From NCBI RefSeq assembly GCF_043951915.1, contig NZ_JBINJD010000002.1, positions 10,886 to 74,885 of the forward strand: a DNA stretch of 64,000 bases, written 5' to 3'. Positions within the stretch are counted from its first letter, which is position 1. Each line of letters starts with the position of its first letter. The notes under the pieces were generated by a model. It searched no databases. It saw only the letters and a list, made by a program, of their open reading frames with translations, and was not told the origin of the DNA. Below are positions 43,770 to 53,031 of the stretch, piece after piece. A program made the position numbers and the translations under genes. The stretch comes from Alienimonas sp043951915 (GTDB taxonomy: Bacteria; Planctomycetota; Planctomycetia; Planctomycetales; Planctomycetaceae).

Positions 43770-44474
43770 TCAGTCGGTGGTGCCGCCGCCCTTGGTGCGT
43801 TCCAGCACCCAGTGGACGGCGTGGCGGGTCAGTTCGGTGCTGTTGGCGAGGTTCAGCTTCGCCTTGAGGTTCTCGCGGTAGCTCTCGATCGTCTTCGGCG
43901 AGAGGTTCAGCTTCTCGGCGATCTCGCGGGTGGTGCGGCCTTGGCCGATCTGCTCGAAGACTTCCAGTTCGCGGTCGGAGAGCTTGTCCAGCAGCGAGCC
44001 TTCCGAGGCGAGGTCGCCGGCGGAGCGGGCCAGCGTGCGTTCCCGCATCCGCTGGGAGAGATAGACCTCCCCGGAGAGCACCTGCCGCACGGCGGAGATC
44101 AGCTTGTGGGTCGCCTCCGCCTTGGAGATGTACCCGCCAGCCCCGCTGCGGAGCACGCGCTCGGCGTAGAGGGTTTCGTCGTGCATGGAGACGACGAGCA
44201 CCTTCACGTTCGGGAACCGGCTGCGAATCTGCTTGCACAGTTCCAGCCCGTTGCCGCTCTTCAGCGACAGGTCGAGCAGGCAGAGATCCGGCCGAAGGGA
44301 GTCGATCTGCCGGAGGATTTCGGCCCCTTCGCCGGACTCCCCGACCACGTCGAGGTCCGGCTCCCGGCGGATCAGCATCGAATAGCCGTCCCGGACAACG
44401 GGATGGTCGTCCGCGATGTAGATGCGGGACAGGCCATTGGCCGGACCCTCGGAGGAGATGCTGGAAACGCCCAC
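43770..44474 (-). CDS. NarL/FixJ-family response regulator
   Basis: 234 residues from GTG 44474. The receiver domain (about 17-135) has the acidic pair IADDHP, the phospho-acceptor Asp in LCLLDLSLK and Lys in GYISKAEA. The C-terminal LuxR-type helix-turn-helix (LSDRELEVFEQIGQGRTTREIAEKL) binds DNA. No sensor kinase lies beside it. It is divergent from the sigma-54 activator gene across a 328-base region and convergent with the respiratory operon. Targets unknown. Confidence 0.88.
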   Translation of the reverse strand: MGVSSISSEGPANGLSRIYIADDHPVVRDGYSMLIRREPDLDVVGESGEGAEILRQIDSLRPDLCLLDLSLKSGNGLELCKQIRSRFPNVKVLVVSMHDETLYAERVLRSGAGGYISKAEATHKLISAVRQVLSGEVYLSQRMRERTLARSAGDLASEGSLLDKLSDRELEVFEQIGQGRTTREIAEKLNLSPKTIESYRENLKAKLNLANSTELTRHAVHWVLERTKGGGTTD

Positions 44475-44802
44475 GGGCGAAAGGAATGTAAAAGGACTGT
44501 GGATACGCCGCGGCTCCCCGTGGGGAACGGCCCGCACCGGATCATAGGGGTTCGTGCCGGCCGTACCACAGTCGGGCGCCGACGTCCGACTCCTAGAATC
44601 GGGAAAACTCCGGCCGAGGGCGGTCCAGGCCGACCGCCCCGTACGAAGGCGGCGCGGGTGGCGGTGGAACGCCCGGCTGTGAGGTCGGGGGATACCGGGA
44701 ATCGACCACGTTGGCCGTTCGGCGATCATCAGGATCGCCGGGCGACCGCAAAAATGGGTATCGTCGACCCGTTCCCCTTCCGCCCGCCGCGATCCGCCGC
44801 CA
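44475..44802. other. Divergent regulatory region between two response-regulator genes
   Basis: 328 bases without a gene. On the minus strand TATGAT (44546-44541) with a weak -35 (GTGGTA, 17-base spacing) is a candidate promoter for the NarL-type regulator. On the plus strand TAGAAT (44594-44599) is a possible -10 without a clear -35. A short hairpin GGCGATC/GATCGCC lies at 44721-44739. I saw no ORF or RNA gene in it. Confidence 0.5.
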
Positions 44803-46449
44803 GTGCCCCGCCTTCTCGTCATCGACGACGACCGCACCGTCCCCCTGCTCGTGCGGAAAGCGGTGAGCGGATTGGAAATCGGCGGAGAGCCGGTCGAGGT
44901 CTCCGCGGCCCTGACGGCCCGCGAGGGCATGCACCTCGCGAAAAGCGAACAGCCGGACGTCGTGCTGCTGGACCTCGTGCTGCCGGGCGTGCGGGGGTCG
45001 GAGCTGTTCTCCAGTCTGCACGCGGACGACCCGAAGCGGCCGGTGCTGTTCATGACCGCCGGCGGCACCAGCGACACCGCCATCGAGGCGATGAAGCAGG
45101 GAGCCTTCGACTACCTGCTCAAGCCGCTGGACCTGCCCAAGTTGCGGGACCTGCTCACCACGGCCCTGGAGAGCCGGCGGTTGATGAGCACCAAGGTCGG
45201 CCTGAGCGCCCAGTCCGGCGACAAGATGCCGACGGACCTGTTCGTCGGCCGCACCGAAAGCGCCGTGCAGGTTTACAAGAGCATCGGCCTGGTCGCCGCC
45301 CAGGACGTGACGGTGCTGGTCCGCGGGGAGAGCGGCACCGGCAAGGAGCTGGTCGCCCGGGCGATCTACCACCACGGCAAGCGGCAGGATAAGCCGTTCA
45401 TGGCGATCAACTGCGCCGCCATCCCGGACGCCCTGCTGGAGAGCGAGCTGTTCGGTCACGAGAAGGGCGCTTTCACCGGCGCCGACCGGCAGCGGATCGG
45501 TAAGTTCGAGCAGTGCAGCGGCGGCACGATTTTTCTCGACGAGATCGGCGACACCACGTTGCCGATGCAGGCGAAGATGCTCCGCCTGTTGCAGGAACAG
45601 CGGTTCGAGCGGGTCGGCGGGAACACGACCATCAAGACGGACGTCCGCGTGATCGCCGCGACGAACCGCCCGTTGGAGAAGATGGTCGACGAGGGGCAGT
45701 TCCGCGGCGACCTGTTCTTCCGGCTCAACGAGTTCAGCATCGACATCCCTCCGCTGCGGGAGCGCGGCGAGGACGTGCTGCTGTTGGTCGAGTTCTTCCT
45801 CAGCCGCTTCAAACGCGATCTCGGGCAGACCGAACTGGAGGGGATCGCCCCGGAGGCCGTCGAGCTGCTGCGGAACTACGCCTGGCCGGGCAACGTGCGG
45901 GAGCTCCAGAGCGTCCTGCGGAAGGCAATTCTGCACAGCACCGGCCCGGTCATCGTGCCGAAGGACCTGCCGGCGGAGGTGCGGGGCGACCGGCGCGCCG
46001 TCGGACCGGCCTCCCCGTTGAGCGGTCCGCCCGCGACGGGCCGCCCCGCCGAGCGGCCGGCGGAGACCCCGGCCGCCCCGCCGCCGCCGGACGCCGCCGC
46101 CTCCCCGGCGCCGCCGGCCCCCGACGCCGCGGCCGCCTCCGCGAACGGTCAGCCGACCGGCGAAGCGTCCCCGCAACCAACGCCCGCCCCGGAGCCGCCG
46201 AAGGAGACTGGCCCGCCCAGCGATCTGCGGCCGCTGCTGGACGCGGCGCTGGCGGAGAACTCCGAGGACATCTACGCTGACAGCCTCGAATTGATGGAGC
46301 GGTACGTCGTCACCCGGATCCTCGACCGCACCGGCGGCAACCAGAGCCGGGCCGCCAAGCTGCTGGGCATCACCCGCGGCAGCCTGCGGAACAAGATCCG
46401 CGGCCTCGGCATCACGATCGAACAGGTCATCGGCAGCGACGAAGACTAG
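44803..46449 (+). CDS. Sigma-54-dependent response regulator (NtrC family)
   Basis: 548 residues from GTG 44803. The receiver domain (1-125) has VIDDD, phospho-acceptor Asp in VVLLDLVLPG and Lys in YLLKPLD. The AAA+ domain (about 145-385) shows Walker A GESGTGKE, the sigma-54 contact loop GAFTGAD and Walker B GTIFLDEIGD. Residues about 396-476 are a long Pro/Ala linker, then a Fis-type helix-turn-helix (GGNQSRAAKLLGITRGSLRNKI). It should activate sigma-54 promoters after phosphorylation; the partner kinase is not nearby. The stop codon TAG lies inside a small palindrome. Confidence 0.93.
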   Translation: MPRLLVIDDDRTVPLLVRKAVSGLEIGGEPVEVSAALTAREGMHLAKSEQPDVVLLDLVLPGVRGSELFSSLHADDPKRPVLFMTAGGTSDTAIEAMKQGAFDYLLKPLDLPKLRDLLTTALESRRLMSTKVGLSAQSGDKMPTDLFVGRTESAVQVYKSIGLVAAQDVTVLVRGESGTGKELVARAIYHHGKRQDKPFMAINCAAIPDALLESELFGHEKGAFTGADRQRIGKFEQCSGGTIFLDEIGDTTLPMQAKMLRLLQEQRFERVGGNTTIKTDVRVIAATNRPLEKMVDEGQFRGDLFFRLNEFSIDIPPLRERGEDVLLLVEFFLSRFKRDLGQTELEGIAPEAVELLRNYAWPGNVRELQSVLRKAILHSTGPVIVPKDLPAEVRGDRRAVGPASPLSGPPATGRPAERPAETPAAPPPPDAAASPAPPAPDAAAASANGQPTGEASPQPTPAPEPPKETGPPSDLRPLLDAALAENSEDIYADSLELMERYVVTRILDRTGGNQSRAAKLLGITRGSLRNKIRGLGITIEQVIGSDED

Positions 46450-46502
46450 ACGCGGAGGACGTCTAGGCGCGACGGTGAGCCGCTCCGTTCAAGAGAGCGG
46501 CT
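46446..46502. terminator. Paired hairpins between convergent genes
   Basis: CTAGACG/CGTCTAG (46446-46466) contains the TAG stop of the sigma-54 activator. AGCCGCTC/GAGCGGCT (46478-46502) reaches into the stop codon of the minus-strand gene. Together they probably end transcription from both sides. Confidence 0.6.
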
Positions 46503-47172
46503 AACACACGATCGTTCCGTGCCAGAGGTCCGTGCGGGCCAGGTCCCGCAGCCCGTCGGCGACGCCGGCGGGGTCGGAGAGGGCGGCGAACCGAAGGGCG
46601 GGGCGGCCGTCGCATTCGATCGTCCAACCCCGCACCGGCCACGGGCCGGTCCGGCGAATCACCCGCACCGCCGTCCGCGCCAGGAAGAACGCCCCCGGGT
46701 CGGCCATGAGGTGCTCCGCCAGCGGGGCCGCCTCGCCCGGTTCGACGGGGCGGGGTTCGTAGACGAGGCGTCGCTCCCCGCCGCTCCAGCCGGCGCCGAA
46801 CCCCAGCAGCCGGGCCGTCGGAGCGACCAGCGCCAGCGGGCCGACCGTCAGGCCCGCCGCCCACCAGGCGACGGAGACCCCCAACGCCGGCGGCTCCGCG
46901 GGTTCGACCACCACCTCCGGGCGGTGCGGCAGGAAGAACAGTCCGCGGTCGGTCGTCACCAGCAGACCGCGGGTCGGCAGCTCCCGCTGGGAGTACCCCG
47001 ACCGGGCGACCCGCACCTCGCCGAGGCACCCGACCGCCGGGCCGAGCCGGTCGGCGAGTTCCTCCAACGTCGGATCGTCCGTGGACGGGTCGATCCGCCC
47101 GTGACACCGCGGGCAGCCGTCCCCGCCGGGACGCACCCACGTCAGGCAGTGCGGACAGAGCAGCCAGGACAC
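46501..47172 (-). CDS. Uncharacterised protein with N-terminal zinc ribbon and a hydrophobic segment
   Basis: 223 residues from GTG 47172; the frame is open further upstream, but that sequence is low complexity and overlaps nadB. Four cysteines near the start (CPHC and CPRC, 12 residues apart) form a zinc-ribbon pattern. A hydrophobic stretch (about 101-125) suggests one or two membrane passes. The rest (RPVEPGEAAPLAEHLM..., VRGWTIECDGRPALRF) is not familiar. No family recognised. It is divergent from nadB. Confidence 0.6.
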   Translation of the reverse strand: MSWLLCPHCLTWVRPGGDGCPRCHGRIDPSTDDPTLEELADRLGPAVGCLGEVRVARSGYSQRELPTRGLLVTTDRGLFFLPHRPEVVVEPAEPPALGVSVAWWAAGLTVGPLALVAPTARLLGFGAGWSGGERRLVYEPRPVEPGEAAPLAEHLMADPGAFFLARTAVRVIRRTGPWPVRGWTIECDGRPALRFAALSDPAGVADGLRDLARTDLWHGTIVC

Positions 47173-47278
47173 GGACGGCGAGACGGAGGGTGAACCGGGG
47201 GCGTCGTCATTAGGATAGGCGCCGGGAAAGGTCCCTTCCGCCCTCCGCCTCCCGCCCTCCCCCTTCCGCCTTTCCTGC

Positions 47279-48931
47279 ATGCCGCTCGCCGAACTTTCGC
47301 TCGCCAGTCCGCGGCACCTCGTGCGGTTCCACCCCAAGCGGGTGCCGCACATGTTCACGGACGTGCTGATCCTGGGAGCGGGCATCGCCGGCATCCGGGC
47401 GGCGCTGGCGGCCCGGGCCGTCGATCCGTCGCTGGAGACGGTCGTCATTTCCAAGAACGAACTGCGGGAGTCCAACAGCGCCTACGCCCAGGGCGGCATC
47501 GCCGGGGTGCTCGACCCGGAGGACGACTTCGCCCACCACGCCGCCGACACGATCGCCGCCGGCAAGGGGCTGTGCGACCCGGCGGTGGTCGATCTGGTAA
47601 TCCGCGAGGCGCCGCAGCGGATCGAGGAACTGGTCGAATACGGGGCGGACTTCGACCGCGTCGCCGACGAGCACGGCGTCTCTCAGCTCGCCCTGACCCG
47701 CGAGGGCGGGCACAGTCACCGGCGGATCGTCCACGCCCTCGGCGACGCGACCGGCTGGGAGGTGATGCGGGCGATGCGCAAGCGGGTGCGGTCCGCCGAG
47801 AACGTCCAGCTTTGGGAGCAGACCTTCCTCATCGACCTGCTGACCGTCGGGGAAGGGGCCGACGCCCGCTGCGCCGGCGCCCTGGTTTGGAGTCCGACGC
47901 ACGGCAAGACGTTCGTCTGGGCGAAGAGCACCGTGCTGTGCACCGGCGGGCTGGGCCGGCTGTACCGGGAGACGACCAATCCGGATATCGCCACCGGCGA
48001 CGGCCACGCCGCCGCCTTCCGGGCCGGGGCCCAGCTGCGGGACATGGAGTTCATGCAGTTCCACCCCACGGTCCTGTACATCGCCGGCGGCGCCCGGCAC
48101 CTGATCAGCGAAGCGGTCCGCGGCGAGGGCGCCCACCTGCTGGACGCCGACGGCCGCCGGTTCATGGGCGACTACAGCGAGGCGATGGAACTGGCCCCTC
48201 GGGACGAGGTCAGCCGGGCGATCACCGACGTGATGGAGAAAAGCGGCCACCCCTGCGTGTACCTGTCGCTGGCCCACCTCGACCCCAGGCTGGTGGCGGA
48301 GCGGTTCCCCAACATCGGGCAGACCTGCAAGCGGTTCGGGTTGGACATCTCTAAGGACCGCATCCCCGTCCGCCCGGGCGCCCACTACATGATCGGCGGG
48401 GTGACGACGGACCTGCACGGCGCCACCACGCTGCCGGGGCTGTGGAGCGCCGGCGAATCGACCAGCAGCGGCCTGCACGGTGCGAACCGCCTGGCGAGCA
48501 ACTCCCTGCTGGAGGGGTTGGTGTTCGGCAAGCGGGCCGGCGAGGCGGCGGCCCGGTTCGCCAGCGGCCGGGGGGACGAGTTCTGCGCCCGTACCCTCGA
48601 AGCGGACCGGCCGGCCCCGCAGCACGAGCCGTTGGACGTGGACGACCTGCGGCGGTCGCTGGCCAGCCTGATGACCCGCCGGGTCGGAATCGCCCGGGAC
48701 GCCGCGGGCTTGCGGGAGGCCCAGCGTCAGGTGGACTTCTGGGCGAAGTTCGCCGGCACGCAGGAGTTCGGCGAACCGGCCGGCTGGGAGTTGCAAAACA
48801 TGCTGCTGGCCGCCCGCCTGATGGCCGCCGCCGCCGCCGCCCGCGACGAAAGCCGCGGCGTCCACTTCCGCAGCGACCACCCCGAGCCCCACCCCGGCGC
48901 CGGCGAGCACGTGACGCTCCAACGCTCGTAG
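47279..48931 (+). CDS. nadB: L-aspartate oxidase
   Basis: 550 residues. It oxidises aspartate to iminoaspartate, the first step of de novo NAD synthesis. It has the FAD motif LGAGIAGIRAAL, the substrate loop NSAYAQGGIAG, HRRIVHALGDATGWEVMRAM, and the C-terminal flavin block LWSAGESTSSGLHGANRLASNSLLEGLVFG. ATG 47279 is favoured over ATG 47351 because the RFHPKRVPH stretch resembles other family N termini. A pyrimidine-rich leader precedes it. NadA and NadC are not in the window. The stop TAG sits at the edge of a palindromic element. Confidence 0.94.
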   Translation: MPLAELSLASPRHLVRFHPKRVPHMFTDVLILGAGIAGIRAALAARAVDPSLETVVISKNELRESNSAYAQGGIAGVLDPEDDFAHHAADTIAAGKGLCDPAVVDLVIREAPQRIEELVEYGADFDRVADEHGVSQLALTREGGHSHRRIVHALGDATGWEVMRAMRKRVRSAENVQLWEQTFLIDLLTVGEGADARCAGALVWSPTHGKTFVWAKSTVLCTGGLGRLYRETTNPDIATGDGHAAAFRAGAQLRDMEFMQFHPTVLYIAGGARHLISEAVRGEGAHLLDADGRRFMGDYSEAMELAPRDEVSRAITDVMEKSGHPCVYLSLAHLDPRLVAERFPNIGQTCKRFGLDISKDRIPVRPGAHYMIGGVTTDLHGATTLPGLWSAGESTSSGLHGANRLASNSLLEGLVFGKRAGEAAARFASGRGDEFCARTLEADRPAPQHEPLDVDDLRRSLASLMTRRVGIARDAAGLREAQRQVDFWAKFAGTQEFGEPAGWELQNMLLAARLMAAAAAARDESRGVHFRSDHPEPHPGAGEHVTLQRS

Positions 48932-49007
48932 GCGAGCGGTGGGCGTCAGCCCGCCGTGTCCTCTCCCGCCTCCAAGCCCTCGGAGGGCTCACGCCCCCCG
49001 CTCGCCT
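48930..49007. repeat. Palindromic element (GGCGAGCGGGGGGCGT family) joining nadB and the esterase gene
   Basis: The arms 48930-48952 and 48985-49007 pair at 21 of 23 positions. The nadB stop codon TAG (48929-48931) overlaps the left edge, and the TGA stop of the minus-strand esterase lies inside the left arm. The element also encodes the last 19 or so residues of the esterase. An inner hairpin AGCCCTC/GAGGGCT is present. Confidence 0.8.
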
Positions 49008-49929
49008 GTGGCAGCGCCTCGCCGACGACATCCCACATCGCCGCCGCCATCGCGTCGTGCCCGGTCGGGGAGAGGTGCAGGCCGTCGGTGGTGGCGTGCG
49101 GGGCGAACAGCACGTCGGCCAGCACGTGCCGGGGGATCAGGGGGACGTCCGCCTGTTGGCACGCGGCCCGCTGGGCCCGGCCGTAGGCGCCGTGGAAGGG
49201 CGGCAGCGGCAGGCCGACGGCGACGACCGTGCCCCCGCGGGCGGCCGTTTTGCGTTTGAGCCGTTCCAGCAGGGTGCGGAGGTCGGAGCGGAACGCCCCC
49301 AGGTTCGTGCCGCCGAGCATGTCGTTCCCGCCGAGTTCCAGCAGGAGCACGCCGCCGGTCTCCGGCACGTCCCAGCCGGAGCCGGCCAGCGGGTCGGCGA
49401 CCGTCGCCCCCGGCACGGCCCGCACGACGACGGGGAGGTTGTGCGTCCGCTCGAGGAGGTCCGGCCAGCGGGCGGCTTCTCCGCCGACGCCCGCCGTCAG
49501 CGAGTCGCCGACGACGACCAACTCCCGCTCCGCAACCGGCGGGATCGTCGGGCCGAGCCGCCACGTCAACTCCCAGCCGACGCCCCACAACAGCAGGGCC
49601 GCCAACGTCGCCGCGGAGCCGTAGCGCCAGCCCGCGGGCCAGGTCGGTCGGCTGGCGAAGGCCCACCAGGCGGTCGCGCAGAAGACGAACCCGTACCACC
49701 ACCGCGGCAGCGGGTCGGCGGAGAAGCAGAGCACGACCGTGCCGAGGACGGCGAGCAGCGCTCCGACGTGGCTCAGCCGTTCGGCCCTACGTCCCGCCGA
49801 TTCGCCCCGCACGAAACCCGCCGCCAGCCGGAGGCCGACCGCCGCCAGCAGCAATCCGCAGGCGGTGAAGAAGGCCCCGCCGCCGGCGAAGTGCCCGGCG
49901 AGCGCGTCCAGCAGGCGGTTGCCGGTCAT
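48946..49929 (-). CDS. Membrane-anchored GDSL/SGNH-type esterase or lipase
   Basis: 327 residues. The first 125 residues carry about four hydrophobic helices. The SGNH hydrolase domain follows, with Ser143 in VVVGDSLTAG, the Asn block in LELGGNDM and the late Asp/His in TTDGLHLSPTGHD. It probably works outside the membrane on an ester or acyl group; the substrate is unknown. The C-terminal tail (SGGREPSEGLEAGEDTAG) comes from a palindromic element. The start at 49929 is four bases from the stop of the aldehyde dehydrogenase, so the two are likely co-transcribed. Confidence 0.82.
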   Translation of the reverse strand: MTGNRLLDALAGHFAGGGAFFTACGLLLAAVGLRLAAGFVRGESAGRRAERLSHVGALLAVLGTVVLCFSADPLPRWWYGFVFCATAWWAFASRPTWPAGWRYGSAATLAALLLWGVGWELTWRLGPTIPPVAERELVVVGDSLTAGVGGEAARWPDLLERTHNLPVVVRAVPGATVADPLAGSGWDVPETGGVLLLELGGNDMLGGTNLGAFRSDLRTLLERLKRKTAARGGTVVAVGLPLPPFHGAYGRAQRAACQQADVPLIPRHVLADVLFAPHATTDGLHLSPTGHDAMAAAMWDVVGEALPQASGGREPSEGLEAGEDTAG

Positions 49930-49933
49930 CCGC

Positions 49934-51406
49934 TCAGTCCCGCAGGGCGGCGGGCAGGCGCTCCGGGCGGACGTTGTCGTAGCAGGCGAGCCGGGTGAAG
50001 CGGGTCAGCGACGCCGGAACGCCCACGGCGGTGAAGTGCGGCTGCCCGCTGGCCGGGAAGGGACCGCCGTGGCACATCGCGGGGACGACCGCCACGCCGG
50101 TCGGCATCTTGTCGTTCAACAATCGGCCGGCCTTGCGACGCAGGATCGCGGCGAGGGGGCCGTATTCCTCCTCGTCCGCGCCGCCGGTGTCGCTGAGGAT
50201 CGTCGCCGTCAGTTGGCCCTGCAGCGTGCGGGCCAGGGCGAGGCGCTGCTTGGCGTTCGTACCGGTCACCAGCAGGGAGACCGGGCCGAAACACTCCGTC
50301 TGGAAGGTGTCCGGGTCGGCGAGGAACTGCTCCGCGGTCGTCGTCAGCACGGTGTTGGGGAAGCGGAAGCCGGGTTGGGCCTCCGGTTCCTTCGCCGGCA
50401 GCCGCTCGGCCCCGGCGTCGGTGAGGGTCTTTACGCCGGCTTCCAGGCCCTTCACCACGTTCTCGGAGAGCAGCGGCGGGGTGGGGGCGTCGTCGAACCG
50501 GGCCTGCAGCGCGGCGGGGAAGGTCGCCGCGGCCTGACCGGCGGGGAGCACGACGATGCCCGGCTGGGTGCAGAACTGCCCGCCGCCGAGCAGGGCGCTG
50601 CCGGCGAGTTCCTCCACGAGGGCGTCCGCCCGCTCCTCCAGGGCCCCGGGCAGCACGAACACCGGGTTCTCGCTGCCCAGTTCGAAGTGGCCGACGGTCG
50701 CCGTCTCGTCGCACGCCGCTTTGATCGCCAGGCCGGCCCGCTTGGAGCCGGTGAAGGCGACCGCGGCGATCCTCGGGTCGCGGGCCAGTCTCAGGCCGTC
50801 CTCCGGGGCGCAGTCGTAGAACAGGCTGACCCAGCCGTCCGGCAGGCCGGCGGCCGCGGCGGCGTCGGTCATCAGTTCCGCAAGGGCCTTGCCGGTTCCC
50901 GGGTGGTGCGGATGGCCCTTGGCGATCACCGGGCAGCCGGCGGCGATCGCGGCGGCGAAGTCCCCGCCGCAGGCGCCGTGGAAGGCGAAGGGAAAGTTGT
51001 TCGGCCCGATGACAAGCGCCGGTCCAAGCGGTTCGAGAATCGACCGGATGTTGCCGTCGGAGACGATCGGCCGACGCCACCCCCCGTCCCGGACCGCCGC
51101 GGCGGCCTGCCGCAACTGGCCGAACGTGCGGGGGATCTCGCCGTTCTGCAGCCGGCCCTCCCGCGGGAGGCCGGTCTCCCGGGCGGCGATCTCCGCGAGG
51201 TCGGCGGCGTGGGCCTCGATGCGGTCAGCGTAGCCCTCGAGAAACGCCGCCAACGCGGCGGGGGCGGCGCCGGCCTCGAACGCGGCGGCGGCGCCGGCGG
51301 CGAGGCGGTCCAACTCCGCCCAGTCCGCGACGGGGTAACGCTCCGGCAGCGGCTCCCCGGTCGTCGGGTCGAAAGCGTGGAAACCGGCGTCGTCGGCGGG
51401 CGGCAT
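49934..51406 (-). CDS. Aldehyde dehydrogenase, alpha-ketoglutaric-semialdehyde dehydrogenase type
   Basis: 490 residues. Catalytic Cys279 in GGQFCTQPG, general-base Glu242 in HFELGSENP and Asn137 in GPNNFPFA are present, along with the NAD(P) loop FTGSKRAG. The QFCTQPG form and the GSENP block are typical of KGSADH-like enzymes, which oxidise 2,5-dioxopentanoate to 2-oxoglutarate in sugar-acid or hydroxyproline breakdown. No other gene of those routes is nearby, so the substrate is only a family-based guess. Start ATG 51406, in a 249-base region shared with the divergent plus-strand cluster. Confidence 0.88.
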   Translation of the reverse strand: MPPADDAGFHAFDPTTGEPLPERYPVADWAELDRLAAGAAAAFEAGAAPAALAAFLEGYADRIEAHAADLAEIAARETGLPREGRLQNGEIPRTFGQLRQAAAAVRDGGWRRPIVSDGNIRSILEPLGPALVIGPNNFPFAFHGACGGDFAAAIAAGCPVIAKGHPHHPGTGKALAELMTDAAAAAGLPDGWVSLFYDCAPEDGLRLARDPRIAAVAFTGSKRAGLAIKAACDETATVGHFELGSENPVFVLPGALEERADALVEELAGSALLGGGQFCTQPGIVVLPAGQAAATFPAALQARFDDAPTPPLLSENVVKGLEAGVKTLTDAGAERLPAKEPEAQPGFRFPNTVLTTTAEQFLADPDTFQTECFGPVSLLVTGTNAKQRLALARTLQGQLTATILSDTGGADEEEYGPLAAILRRKAGRLLNDKMPTGVAVVPAMCHGGPFPASGQPHFTAVGVPASLTRFTRLACYDNVRPERLPAALRD

Positions 51407-51568
51407 AGCGGGCGGGGCGGGCGGGACCGAGGGAGTTTGCGGGTTCGGGCCATCCTGCCGGTCGCTCCTGCGCCCGGCAACGCCGGCGCCTGTGTGTTCG
51501 CCGGCCGGTATGAGCGCGGGACGACCAACGATCGCCTTCGCGTTCGGTCTGCGAAGCGTTTTCGGCGA

Positions 51569-51585
51569 TTGGCACGGGACTTGAA
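51569..51585 (+). promoter_or_regulatory. Candidate sigma-54 (-24/-12) promoter
   Basis: TTGGCACGGGACTTGAA matches the consensus TTGGCACG-N4-TTGCA except that the -12 C is A. It lies 71 bases before the ATG of the LEA-like gene, with the right orientation. The lost C of the GC pair lowers confidence. Confidence 0.4.
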
Positions 51586-51655
51586 TCAGAAGGCCTCCCC
51601 CACGGTCGCGCCGACGACCGCTGAGTCAACCATCACCGCACCAAAGTCGATCCCG

Positions 51656-52462
51656 ATGCCCGCCACCCAGACTCCCCCGTCCGACAAAGCGAAGTCCCAG
51701 CTGGCCGAAGGCCGCGACGAGCTGTCGCAGAAATCCGCCGAAGCGAAATCGGCCGCCGGCGACGCCGCCCGGCAGGCCGGCGACCAGGCCCATGCCGCCG
51801 CCGACCAAGCCGGCGCCGCCGTGTCCGACGCCGCCCGGCAGGCGAAGTCCCGCGCCGGCGATCTGATGGACTCCGCCAAGCACGAGGCCTACGCCAAAGC
51901 CGCCGAGGCGCAGTCCGCCGTCCGGCAGAAGGTCGCCGACTACACCGAAACCGGGAAGAAGAAAGCCGCCAGCGAGGTGAACACCTACGGCAGTGCGATC
52001 TCGAAGGCCGCCGAGGAGTTGGAGAAGAACGACGACCCGGCCGCCCCCGTCGTGCGGGCCGCGGCGGATCGCGTCCAGAAGTTCGGTCAGTATCTCGACG
52101 GCCGCGACGCCTCGGACCTGATCAACCAGGCGGAGAACTTCGCCCGGCGTCACCCGGAGGTGGTGCTCGGCGGGATGTTCGTGGTGGGGTTGGGGCTGGC
52201 CCGGTTCCTCAAGAGCACTCGGGAGCCGATGCCCGCCCAGCGGACGCCGGGCGGGGGCAACTACGCCGGGAGCGGCGCCCCCAGCCTGTCGGCCCGCACC
52301 GGCTACGCGGCGCCGCAGTACGGCACCCATCCGGGCAGCGGCTCCGGGAACTACGGCGGCGGGCAGACCGCGCCGAGCCGCCTCTCGAACCCCTCCCCGA
52401 AGACGGGCCGGGTGACCGTGCTGGAGGAGACCTCCACCGTGGTCCCCTCCACGCCCAAGTGA
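51656..52462 (+). CDS. LEA-like / YqjD-like membrane-tethered stress protein
   Basis: 268 residues from ATG 51656. Residues 10-110 are Ala/Glu/Lys/Gln-rich amphipathic helix with heptad-like AARQAGDQAHAAADQ patterns, like late-embryogenesis-abundant proteins. Then a more conserved block (SEVNTYGSAISKAAEELEKNDD and AENFARRHPEVVLGGMFVVGLGLARFL) ends in one membrane helix (about 172-186), as in stress-induced membrane proteins of proteobacteria. The tail is Gly/Ser/Pro-rich. It is the first gene of a trio with a YqjE-like and a DUF3618 protein. Function inferred only from sequence type. Confidence 0.7.
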   Translation: MPATQTPPSDKAKSQLAEGRDELSQKSAEAKSAAGDAARQAGDQAHAAADQAGAAVSDAARQAKSRAGDLMDSAKHEAYAKAAEAQSAVRQKVADYTETGKKKAASEVNTYGSAISKAAEELEKNDDPAAPVVRAAADRVQKFGQYLDGRDASDLINQAENFARRHPEVVLGGMFVVGLGLARFLKSTREPMPAQRTPGGGNYAGSGAPSLSARTGYAAPQYGTHPGSGSGNYGGGQTAPSRLSNPSPKTGRVTVLEETSTVVPSTPK

Positions 52463-52521
52463 GCTGAGCGGCCCCCGCCGCTCCGCCCTCCCCGTCCGCC
52501 GTTCCCCGTCCTCGCACCGCC

Positions 52522-53031
52522 ATGTCCGTTCACGCCCCACACGCACCGAATGCCGTCCCGCCGCCCGCCAGTCGCGACGACGGCCGCTCGATCGCCGACC
52601 TGCTGAAAGATCTGCGGGACGAAAGCACCACGCTCGTCCGGCAGGAAGTCGCGCTGGCCAAGACGGAGCTGTCCGAGAAGGCCGCCGTCTACGGCCGCAA
52701 CGCCGGCAAGATCGCCGCCGGCGGGGCCCTGGCCTTCGCGGCCACCGTCGCCCTGGTGTTGGCGGTCGCGTTCGCCGCGTACTTCGCCGTCGTCGCCATC
52801 GGCGGCGGGGACGACGCCGAGGAGTGGGTCCGCTGGGTCGCCGGCCTCGTCGGCTTCCTGGGCGTGCCCCTGCTGGCCCTCGGGATCGGCGGATACCTCA
52901 TCAAGTCGGCCGTCGACCGCATCTCGCACACCAGCCCGGTGCCGGAGCAGACGATCGCCAGCGTGAAGGCAGACGCCCGCCACGTCGGCCACGATATCCA
53001 AGAATTCAAACAGAAAGTGACTCCCCGATGA
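52522..53031 (+). CDS. Phage-holin superfamily III / YqjE-like membrane protein
   Basis: 169 residues. The conserved N-terminal region SIADLLKDLRDESTTLVRQEVALAKTELSEKA is followed by two hydrophobic helices (about 62-91 and 104-130), the pattern of the YqjE/holin-X family (PF07332-like). These proteins are associated with envelope stress, and their partners often include YqjD-like and DUF3618 proteins. The stop overlaps the start of the DUF3618 gene by four bases. Confidence 0.82.
   Translation: MSVHAPHAPNAVPPPASRDDGRSIADLLKDLRDESTTLVRQEVALAKTELSEKAAVYGRNAGKIAAGGALAFAATVALVLAVAFAAYFAVVAIGGGDDAEEWVRWVAGLVGFLGVPLLALGIGGYLIKSAVDRISHTSPVPEQTIASVKADARHVGHDIQEFKQKVTPR

Noticed and set aside
49154..49175. 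TTGGCACGCGGCCCGC as a second sigma-54 promoter
   Set aside because: The -12 TTGC element is absent and the sequence lies inside the esterase gene pointing away from any start.
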